Assembly: GCA_947463775.1 (NCBI GenBank)
Contig: CANHVD010000395.1
Coordinates: 1 to 5,864, forward strand
Direction of reading: 5' to 3'
Source: Planctomycetaceae bacterium
GTDB taxonomy: Bacteria > Planctomycetota > Planctomycetia > Planctomycetales > Planctomycetaceae
Length of the DNA: 5,864 nucleotides
Shown here: positions 1 to 4,820 of the stretch, piece by piece
Layout of the letters: every line of letters starts with the position of its first letter
Position numbering within the stretch: position 1 is the stretch's first letter
Notes under the pieces: generated by a model
Database searches by the model: none
Told to the model about the DNA's origin: nothing
The model's input: only the letters and a program-made list of their open reading frames with translations
Position numbers and translations under genes: made by a program

Positions 1-143
1 CCAGAGTGCTGTCTCTGACGATGCCCGGCACCGATCTCTCCGCCACTGAATTACGGCAGAGAATTGCGGACCGCAGGACGTTGCGATTTCTGACCCCGCG
101 AGCTGTCGAGGCATTTATCTCGCAGCACGGGCTGTATAAGTGA
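1..143 (+). CDS. nadD: Nicotinate-nucleotide adenylyltransferase, C-terminal fragment (5' end outside window)
   Basis: Only the last 46 codons are present, read from base 3 to a TGA at 141-143. The enzyme transfers AMP from ATP to nicotinate mononucleotide, giving deamido-NAD, in the cytoplasmic NAD synthesis pathway. The fragment matches the conserved C-terminal end of the NadD nucleotidyltransferase family. It has an LSATELR segment, equivalent to the family's (I/S)SxT-x-(I/L)R nucleotide-binding motif, then an arginine-rich stretch. After that comes LTPRAVEAFI, the usual 'PxxVxxYI' helix, and the protein ends HGLYK, as many NadD proteins end in a short 'hgLY' tail. The stop is therefore at the normal family end and the gene does not look truncated on this side. 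No gene follows closely: the next supported start is 684 bases downstream. The call rests on recognising the C-terminal motifs; the N-terminal HxGH motif is not in the window. Confidence 0.85.
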   Translation, partial: RVLSLTMPGTDLSATELRQRIADRRTLRFLTPRAVEAFISQHGLYK

Positions 144-155
144 GGCACTCATGCG

Positions 156-180
156 GTTCGAAGTGTCGGCTTCTGCGAAC
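156..180 (+). terminator. Weak hairpin 13 bases after nadD, possible terminator
   Basis: GTTCG (156-160) pairs with CGAAC (176-180). AAG (161-163) pairs with CTT (170-172) across a 3-base bulge, with a TGTCGG loop. There is no T-run directly after it, so an intrinsic terminator is only weakly supported. It is listed because of its position just past the nadD stop. Confidence 0.2.
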
Positions 181-283
181 AACATCCGTTCGGGAAGTCG
201 GATTTTCCAGAGTGCGTTCTTCATTTCACGCAGAACCAATAATTGGACCAGAGTACTCTCAGTCATGGGCCGGAAGCAAGGCC

Positions 284-305
284 TCGTCTCGGCGGAGCGA
301 GACGG
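284..305. repeat. Strong palindrome (7-bp perfect stem, 6-base loop)
   Basis: CGTCTCG (285-291) and CGAGACG (298-304) form a perfect 7-bp stem around the loop GCGGAG, and T284-G305 can extend it by a wobble pair. The stem is GC-rich and followed by only three T's (CTACTTT, 306-312), so it is a poor intrinsic terminator in the + direction. Its shape and intergenic position fit a dispersed REP-like palindrome, or a bidirectional or Rho-type 3' end for nadD. Its genome copy number cannot be judged from one window. Confidence 0.5.
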
Positions 306-743
306 CTACTTTGAAAACTGACGAATGGACGTCGGAGGCCACGTTAAGATGGCTACAGAACTTGAACTGCCGTGTTTCTGCCGGAAGGCGCTGGCGTCGC
401 GGTCGAGCAGGCAGACTTTGCGGATTATGAGACACCGCAAACGTTCACCATTCAGCAACGTCCTGACTGGAGTTCTCACTGAATTGCGACCACGCAGCCG
501 ATGAAACTGACGAGGGCTTCGGAACAATTAAGCCAACATTGTCAGAAATCCGGAGAATTTCTTTCACGAATTGCGGACTAAAGGCATCTCTCTGGTGTTC
601 AGACAGTGGAATCGTCGAGGCCTTGGTCTCTATACTCAAAACGGGCAATACCACCACGTTGAATTCCTCTGAGAGAACCGGTTCGAAATCTCGTCGAAAA
701 GGTTCGTTGAAATGTTCTGAGGTTGTTTTCCACACGGTATGAA

Positions 744-771
744 TTGAGGCCGGGTTTTCGCGGGATACATT
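744..771 (+). promoter_or_regulatory. Possible sigma70-type promoter for the protease cluster
   Basis: A TTGAGG box (744-749) lies 16 bases before TACATT (766-771). Each matches the housekeeping consensus at 4 of 6 positions. An AT-rich stretch, TTTATAAAT (770-778), follows and could supply an alternative -10 (TATAAA, 772-777) at a less favourable spacing. The position, 55-85 bases before the start codon, suits a promoter for the three-gene cluster. The match is modest and would occur by chance in a spacer this long. Confidence 0.3.
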
Positions 772-799
772 TATAAATCAGCCTCAGTCGTTGCCGCGC

Positions 800-821
800 A
801 CAGAATAAAGCTCTGTCGGAG
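800..821 (+). promoter_or_regulatory. Leader hairpin abutting the ribosome binding site of the protease gene
   Basis: ACAGA (800-804) pairs with TCTGT (812-816) around the loop ATAAAGC. The Shine-Dalgarno sequence CGGAG (817-821) begins at the next base and sits 6 bases before the ATG at 828. That spacing decides the start: the in-frame TTG at 822 would have no spacing from this site. The hairpin is short, and any effect on translation is speculative. Confidence 0.35.
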
Positions 822-827
822 TTGACA

Positions 828-2900
828 ATGAAGCATCTGCTTTTGCATGCTCGGTGTCTGGTCCTTGCGATCTGTCTTGCGGCTTCAGCGAAGTACGCTG
901 CGGCTGATGTTCCAGAGCCGTTGCAGCAGCGACAACAGCAACTCACGGCAGCCTTGTCGAAAGTTCGACTGGCGGTTGTTGGAGTTTCAGATGGAATGGG
1001 CGTTGGCAGCGGAATTGTCGTGAGTCGCGATGGAATCGTGCTGACGGCTTCGCATGTCGTGGATTCCGGCCGCAGGTCACGTCGCAGCACGGTGACGATT
1101 ACTTACCCTGATGGTCGTGAGTATCGCGCGAACGTGCTGGGGAAGAATCGCGATGCTGATGCTGCAGTTTTGAAAATCAGCGACCCGGCTCCGGGCAGCG
1201 AAGGTTTTCCTTTTGCCGACATGGGACGATTGTCAGAAACCAAAGTTGGCGACTGGTGTTTCGCACTGGGGCATCCAGGCGGTTATCGGCCCGATCGAGA
1301 AGCACCCGTTCGAATTGGTCGAGTGCTCTCTGTGGGAAACCGAACAGTCGTTTCCGACTGCGCTATCCTGCTTGGTGACTCGGGCGGGCCACTCTTCAAT
1401 ATGAAGGGCCAAGTCATTGGCATTCACAGCATGATCACCAGCCTGATCACTGAGAATCGTCATGTGTCGATCGATAGCTTCCACGATGACTGGGATCGTT
1501 TGCTGGCAGGAGATCGCTGGGGACGATTGCGTTCGATGGATAACGATATCGCGTCATCCGGCTTCTTTGGGGTGAACCTGAAGTGGAAAGACTTCACCCC
1601 GGAGGTGACTCGAGTTCTGCCGAACAGCCCTGCAGAAAAAGCGGGCCTTATGAATGGCGATGTGCTTCTGAGGATTGAAGGCGAACCGATTGCAGATCGG
1701 CTGGACCTCGGGACAACTCTGGACCTGCTGGAGGAAGAGCAACCCATTGAAGTGATGATTCGTCGTCGTAACGGGACCGAGGATACTCTGAAGCTGATTA
1801 CCGGAGACGATTCTGATCCGGAAGTTCAGGACGAGGGTGGTGAAGGACCGGACAGAATCCCTACTCTGGATGACGAAGAACGTGAACGCGAGATTCTGGA
1901 ACAGCTTAGTGACGACCGCAGCATTGGGAAGTTTGAGAAGCGAGCGACTGAAGAGCTGAAGCTTTACGACAGTATTGCTGGCACCAGTGCGCAGAGCGTG
2001 GTGGCGGTTCGCGATAATGGACTGCTGCTGTGCCTTGGCACCGTCATGTCAGCGGATGGCTATATCTTGACGAAGGCGTCGGAACTAGACGGAGCCATTG
2101 ATCCGGAGATCATTTTTCCTGATGGTCGCCGTTTTCGCGGCAAGGAAATGGCTGCGGATTATTCGTACGACCTGATGCTGTTGAAGGTTGATGCAAAGAA
2201 CTTAGTTCCTGCCGCACTTCGTACGGAAGCATTGGCGGCAGGCACAATGGCTCTCGTTCAGGACCCGAGGGGAAAAGCTCTGATCCCAACCGTGATCAGC
2301 GTTGTGGCTCATACTTCGGAAAGTGCGAAGCGAGCGTTCCTTGGGATTACGATGCCGAATCCTTATGAGAATCCGAATGAGCCAGTGGGTAACGGAGTGC
2401 GGATCGTGGAAGTTCTGGCGGGAGGAGCTGCTGTCAGAAATGGGCTGAAGCCGAATGACAGGATTCTCTCTGTGGACGGCCATGATGTACATGACCCGGA
2501 TTCACTGAAGCACCGAATCGGTGGATTCAAACCCGGCGACAAGGTGTCGATTCGTTTCATGAGAGAAGACATGATTCGAACGATCGAGATTGTACTGACG
2601 TCTAAGTTTACGAACGAGAATGCGCTGCTACCGCTGTACCGTGATCCAGAGCTAACGGGGCAGTTTGCCAGTACTCATGCTCAGGGATTTCCGCGAGCAC
2701 TCCAGATTGACGCGGATGTGTATCCGACCAAAGTTGGAGGACCTTTACTGGACCTGAATGGACAGGCTATCGGGATCGTGATTGCACGAGCCGACCGATT
2801 CCCAACGTACGCGATTCCGGCAGATGCAGTTCAGTCCGTTTTTGAACAGCTAAAAGCCGAAGCCGCTAACAAGAAGTCTGATCAGCCAGCGACTGAATGA
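828..2900 (+). CDS. Exported HtrA/Deg-like serine protease: active trypsin-PDZ module plus degenerate second trypsin-PDZ module
   Basis: A 690-residue protein that starts at ATG 828 behind a well-placed CGGAG. Residues 1-26 form a signal peptide: basic start, hydrophobic LVLAICLAA core, and an Ala-rich cleavage region before Asp27, so it acts outside the cytoplasmic membrane. Module 1 (about 45-225) is a trypsin-like domain with an intact triad: His76 in LTASHVV, Asp111 in DAAVLKI and Ser185 in GDSGGPLF. PDZ1 spans about 245-325 (GFFGV start). A charged, probably helical linker follows (about 330-382). Module 2 begins near 388 and keeps the strand pattern and Asp448 (DLMLLKV). It has Glu419 where the His should be and Val636 in place of the Ser (KVGGPL), so it cannot be catalytic. 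PDZ2 (about 502-592) lies inside module 2, before its GGPL loop. The family cleaves or holds misfolded envelope proteins; the substrate here is unknown. It is the first gene of a tight cluster. Confidence 0.93.
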   Translation: MKHLLLHARCLVLAICLAASAKYAAADVPEPLQQRQQQLTAALSKVRLAVVGVSDGMGVGSGIVVSRDGIVLTASHVVDSGRRSRRSTVTITYPDGREYRANVLGKNRDADAAVLKISDPAPGSEGFPFADMGRLSETKVGDWCFALGHPGGYRPDREAPVRIGRVLSVGNRTVVSDCAILLGDSGGPLFNMKGQVIGIHSMITSLITENRHVSIDSFHDDWDRLLAGDRWGRLRSMDNDIASSGFFGVNLKWKDFTPEVTRVLPNSPAEKAGLMNGDVLLRIEGEPIADRLDLGTTLDLLEEEQPIEVMIRRRNGTEDTLKLITGDDSDPEVQDEGGEGPDRIPTLDDEEREREILEQLSDDRSIGKFEKRATEELKLYDSIAGTSAQSVVAVRDNGLLLCLGTVMSADGYILTKASELDGAIDPEIIFPDGRRFRGKEMAADYSYDLMLLKVDAKNLVPAALRTEALAAGTMALVQDPRGKALIPTVISVVAHTSESAKRAFLGITMPNPYENPNEPVGNGVRIVEVLAGGAAVRNGLKPNDRILSVDGHDVHDPDSLKHRIGGFKPGDKVSIRFMREDMIRTIEIVLTSKFTNENALLPLYRDPELTGQFASTHAQGFPRALQIDADVYPTKVGGPLLDLNGQAIGIVIARADRFPTYAIPADAVQSVFEQLKAEAANKKSDQPATE

Positions 2901-2901
2901 A

Positions 2902-3711
2902 ATGCGGGATACCTCGACATTGCAACAGATTCAAAGTCCCACAGCATCCACAGAGAAGAAGTCGGTCATTCTGCTGGGAGCCAGCAACTTGACTCTGGGC
3001 TGGAAACCGGCCATTCGTGCATTGCAGCACGTAGTGCCCGGCGAAATTGACCTTCGGGTTTGTCTCGGCATGGGTCGCTCTTACATCGACTGGAGCGCAT
3101 TGCTAATACGTCGTCTGCCGGGAATCATCCAGTGCGGACTTTGGGAGAATTTGCCCACCACGGGATCTTCTGCGCCGCTGGTTCTGATCACCGATGTGGG
3201 TAACGACATCGTCTATATGCGTGATCCAGAGGAGATTTTTCAGACCGTCGAGGAATGCCTGAGACGAATTCTGGCTTGGCGACCAGATGCGAGAATCGCA
3301 ATGACGGGATTACCTCTCCCTTCTGTCGAAGCGCTGGGGAAAACACGGTTTCTGCTCATGCGAACCATGCTGTTCCCTGGTTGCATGATGACTTTTCAGC
3401 AGATCATCGAACGCTCAAGAGTGCTCAATGCGTTACTGGAAAACTATGTCCAGAAAAATCAGATTCCATTTATCAAGCCGGAGGGAGCGTGGTATCACCT
3501 CGACCCGATTCACGTGATTCCCTCGCTCAGAGAAAAAGTCTTCCGTCAGTTCTTTTCACTCTGGAACACAGGAGACGTCAGGAACACTGGTGTTCAAGCA
3601 GCAGCGACTCCAGCATTGCCGGCAACGGCCGTACGGACTGTGGCCGGGTACGCTCGTCGAACCGCGCAGCCTGTTTATCAGTCGCCACAATTAGTAGTTT
3701 CAGCCTGGTAG
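2902..3711 (+). CDS. SGNH/GDSL-family hydrolase-like protein, probably cytoplasmic
   Basis: A 269-residue protein with the SGNH hydrolase blocks in order. Block I is GASNL (26-30, Ser28 as nucleophile). A block II glycine is likely in LGMGRSY (55-61). Block III is VGND (99-102, Asn101), and block V is DPIH (201-204, Asp201 and His204). SGNH enzymes are esterases, lipases or carbohydrate deacetylases; nothing here fixes the substrate. There is no signal peptide or membrane segment, so it probably acts in the cytoplasm. The catalytic domain covers about residues 20-220. The last ~45 residues are rich in Ala, Thr, Val and Pro and look disordered. The ATG comes one base after the protease stop (TGA-A-ATG) with no good Shine-Dalgarno sequence, which suggests translational coupling. 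The stop TAG touches an ATG at 3712 that could start the next gene. The fold call is good; activity is inferred from the conserved residues. Confidence 0.82.
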   Translation: MRDTSTLQQIQSPTASTEKKSVILLGASNLTLGWKPAIRALQHVVPGEIDLRVCLGMGRSYIDWSALLIRRLPGIIQCGLWENLPTTGSSAPLVLITDVGNDIVYMRDPEEIFQTVEECLRRILAWRPDARIAMTGLPLPSVEALGKTRFLLMRTMLFPGCMMTFQQIIERSRVLNALLENYVQKNQIPFIKPEGAWYHLDPIHVIPSLREKVFRQFFSLWNTGDVRNTGVQAAATPALPATAVRTVAGYARRTAQPVYQSPQLVVSAW

Positions 3712-3780
3712 ATGTTGAAGGACAAACTGGGCACTGCGTCTTTACTTTACTCGAGCAGCAGGGATCAGGAATTCGCGAAG

Positions 3781-4260
3781 ATGGCGATTGATGTCAGAAA
3801 CGTGAGCGGACGCCGAGATGTTACTATCGAAAGTTATGATGACATCCTGCGTGATGCAGAACAGTTGATGCGGGGAGGAAAAATTCGATCGCTGGGGAAC
3901 TGGACGGCCGGGCAGAATTTTGAACATCTCGCCAAAGCTATGGACGTCTCCATTGACGGCGTTGCCTACACGATGCCTCTGTGGATGAGAGCGATTGCGA
4001 GACTCTTCAAGAGTTGGTTTCTGAACCGCCCGTTCAAGCCTGGGTTTCAATTACCTGCGCAATTGGAAAACGATTTCGGCCCGAGTCACTGCATAACTGA
4101 CGAGGAAGGATTTCGACTCCTGAAGGAATCCGTTGCCCGAATCAAGTCCACAGATCAGAGAGCCCCCAGTCCGGCCTTCGGTGAGATGCCCGAATCAGAC
4201 TGGATTAAACTCCATTGTCGGCATGCAGCCTTGCATCTCAGCTTTCTGATGAACGAGTGA
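3781..4260 (+). CDS. DUF1569 family protein (DinB-like fold, putative metal binding)
   Basis: From ATG 3781 this is 159 residues, close to the usual DUF1569 length of about 150. Family features are the GRR start (10-12), the LGNWTAGQNFEHL segment (38-50), and a C-terminal segment ending WIKLHCRHAALHLSFL (141-156). His49 with His148 and His152 (HxxxH) matches the three-histidine metal site of the DinB/YfiT four-helix superfamily; His145 is an extra nearby histidine. The molecular function of DUF1569 is not established; some DinB relatives are thiol-dependent transferases. There is no signal peptide, so it should be cytoplasmic. An earlier in-frame ATG at 3712, directly after the upstream TAG, would give 182 residues. 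I prefer 3781 because the extra 23 residues look unconserved and an AGGA (3767-3770) sits upstream, though at 10 bases. The gene is probably co-transcribed with the two before it. Confidence 0.85.
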   Translation: MAIDVRNVSGRRDVTIESYDDILRDAEQLMRGGKIRSLGNWTAGQNFEHLAKAMDVSIDGVAYTMPLWMRAIARLFKSWFLNRPFKPGFQLPAQLENDFGPSHCITDEEGFRLLKESVARIKSTDQRAPSPAFGEMPESDWIKLHCRHAALHLSFLMNE

Positions 4261-4275
4261 TCGAACAGGTTGGGG

Positions 4276-4311
4276 CAGGTAGGTTCTCGCAATCAGGTAG
4301 GTTCTCGCAAT
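4276..4311. repeat. 18-bp tandem direct repeat, two exact copies
   Basis: The unit CAGGTAGGTTCTCGCAAT occurs at 4276-4293 and again at 4294-4311 with no mismatch and no spacer. It starts 15 bases after the stop codon of the DUF1569 gene. Perfect identity points to a recent slippage or duplication event. Confidence 0.9.
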
Positions 4312-4385
4312 ATCGTGCCTATTGACCGCTCGATCCGGTGCCGTGTTACCTGGCTGCGTCCTGAAAAGGGTGTCTGGCGTTAAGA

Positions 4386-4417
4386 GGTGTGTCTCCATTT
4401 GGGTGTGTCTCCATTTG
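4386..4417. repeat. 16-bp tandem direct repeat, two exact copies
   Basis: The unit GGTGTGTCTCCATTTG occurs at 4386-4401 and 4402-4417, exact and adjacent. A shorter echo, GTCTCCA, recurs at 4469-4475. The motif resembles the 'GGTGTGTCCCC' phrases I associate with REP-associated tyrosine transposase elements in other bacteria. That resemblance is from memory, not a database match. Confidence 0.9.
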
Positions 4418-4419
4418 AA

Positions 4420-4437
4420 AGAGGTGTTTGAACCTCT
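4420..4437 (+). other. Short hairpin, 6-bp stem and 6-base loop
   Basis: AGAGGT (4420-4425) pairs with ACCTCT (4432-4437) around the loop GTTTGA. It follows directly after the 16-bp tandem repeat. No T-run follows, so it is not a convincing intrinsic terminator; it more likely belongs to the repeat structure. Confidence 0.35.
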
Positions 4438-4701
4438 CCGACGGCACGTGACACTGATTTCCTATGACGTCTCCAAAGCTCCCGACACCCTTTACAACGG
4501 ACGCGAAGCTTTTCCCGTTTGGCTTGCAGCAGCATCCACCGAACAGCGAAAATTCGGTAGCCCGCTCAGACAACAACGTGTACGTTTAGGTCAAAAGGGC
4601 GAGATGCGCAGCTTATTTAGTGGGATTTTGGTGTCCTGATTCTGCGCAATACACGGAAGGAGCGTAAACCATCGATAAACAACCTTTAACTTGTCCCCTA
4701 C

Positions 4702-4717
4702 GAGGGATTGAGGGATT
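4702..4717. repeat. 8-bp tandem direct repeat, two exact copies
   Basis: GAGGGATT occurs at 4702-4709 and 4710-4717. The junction creates the TTGAGG box used in the promoter candidate at 4708-4736. A unit this short could arise by chance, but it is the third tandem doublet in the same spacer. Confidence 0.7.
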
Positions 4718-4736
4718 CGGCAAGTTTCGTTAGATA
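4708..4736 (+). promoter_or_regulatory. Weak promoter candidate for the adaptor gene
   Basis: TTGAGG (4708-4713) lies 17 bases before TAGATA (4731-4736). The -35 matches consensus at 4 of 6 positions and the -10 at only 3 of 6. Spacing and position, about 85-110 bases before the start codon, are suitable. The same TTGAGG hexamer occurs in the candidate before the protease gene. Confidence 0.22.
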
Positions 4737-4809
4737 TCGCAGTTGTTTGCGTCGTGGAAGTTTGAACAGTTTTCAGCACACGCGGCCGTCGCAGGCTGGC
4801 CCGGTGTTT

Positions 4810-4814
4810 TGGAG
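4810..4814 (+). promoter_or_regulatory. Ribosome binding site that fixes the adaptor gene start
   Basis: TGGAG (4810-4814) lies 6 bases before ATG 4821. It favours this start over the in-frame TTG at 4743, which would put about 26 unconserved residues in front of the signal peptide. Confidence 0.7.
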
Positions 4815-4820
4815 TCGTCC

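Larger units (their letters stand above)
144..827. other. Gene-poor spacer between nadD and the protease gene
   Basis: This 684-base stretch holds no ORF I can support. The open frames are all under 100 codons, lack good ribosome binding sites, and show no recognisable motif. The most protein-like is a minus-strand frame at 445-735, but it would need a GTG start with no Shine-Dalgarno sequence, and its frame closes upstream without an ATG. What can be seen is a bulged hairpin at 156-180, a short palindrome at 236-246 (CCAAT-A-ATTGG), a strong 7-bp hairpin at 284-305, and a possible promoter and leader hairpin at 744-816. A small RNA or a decayed gene cannot be excluded from sequence alone. 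Confidence 0.6.
4365..4493. repeat. 10-bp inverted repeat flanking a ~110-bp segment
   Basis: AAAGGGTGTC (4365-4374) is the exact reverse complement of GACACCCTTT (4484-4493). The arms enclose the 16-bp tandem repeat and the 4420-4437 hairpin, giving a 129-base unit with inverted ends. This could be a short MITE- or REP-like element. A 10-bp inverted match within a few hundred bases can also occur by chance. Confidence 0.4.
4261..4820. other. Gene-free, repeat-bearing spacer
   Basis: In these 560 bases I find no supported gene. The longest open frame (4322-4639, +) encodes no recognisable motif and includes the repeats, and the minus-strand frames are no better. The spacer holds three exact two-copy tandem duplications (4276-4311, 4386-4417, 4702-4717), a 10-bp inverted repeat (4365-4374 with 4484-4493), a 6-bp hairpin (4420-4437), and a weak promoter candidate before the adaptor gene. 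No transposase remnant is readable. The mix of short direct and inverted repeats suggests a decayed nonautonomous insertion, but this is inference. Confidence 0.55.

Noticed and set aside
140..430. Plus-strand 96-codon frame overlapping the nadD stop
   Set aside because: It is Arg/Ser/Trp-rich, runs through the 284-305 palindrome, has no motif and overlaps the end of nadD in another frame.
445..735. Minus-strand 96-codon frame with fairly protein-like composition
   Set aside because: It needs a GTG start without a Shine-Dalgarno sequence, has no recognisable motif, and the frame closes upstream without an ATG. It could be a relic, but nothing shows this.
599..1090. 163-codon minus-strand frame opposite the protease start
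   Set aside because: It lies largely antisense to the signal peptide and first protease strands of a well-supported gene, and its Arg/Thr/Cys-rich composition is typical of a shadow frame.
3255..3791. 178-codon plus-strand frame inside the SGNH gene
   Set aside because: It overlaps a gene with clear family motifs in another frame and has the Ser/Arg-rich composition of an out-of-frame reading.
4276..4417. CRISPR-like array
   Set aside because: The repeats are different units, each in only two directly adjacent copies, with no spacers and no cas genes nearby.
4322..4639. 105-codon plus-strand frame in the second spacer
   Set aside because: It is built partly from the tandem and inverted repeats and shows no domain or ribosome binding site.
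4694..4705. CCCT-ACG-AGGG hairpin as a terminator before the adaptor gene
   Set aside because: The stem is only 4 bp with a 3-base loop and no T-run follows.
4743..4820. TTG start extending the adaptor protein by 26 residues
   Set aside because: The added residues would precede the signal peptide, and TGGAG at 4810-4814 is ideally placed for ATG 4821.
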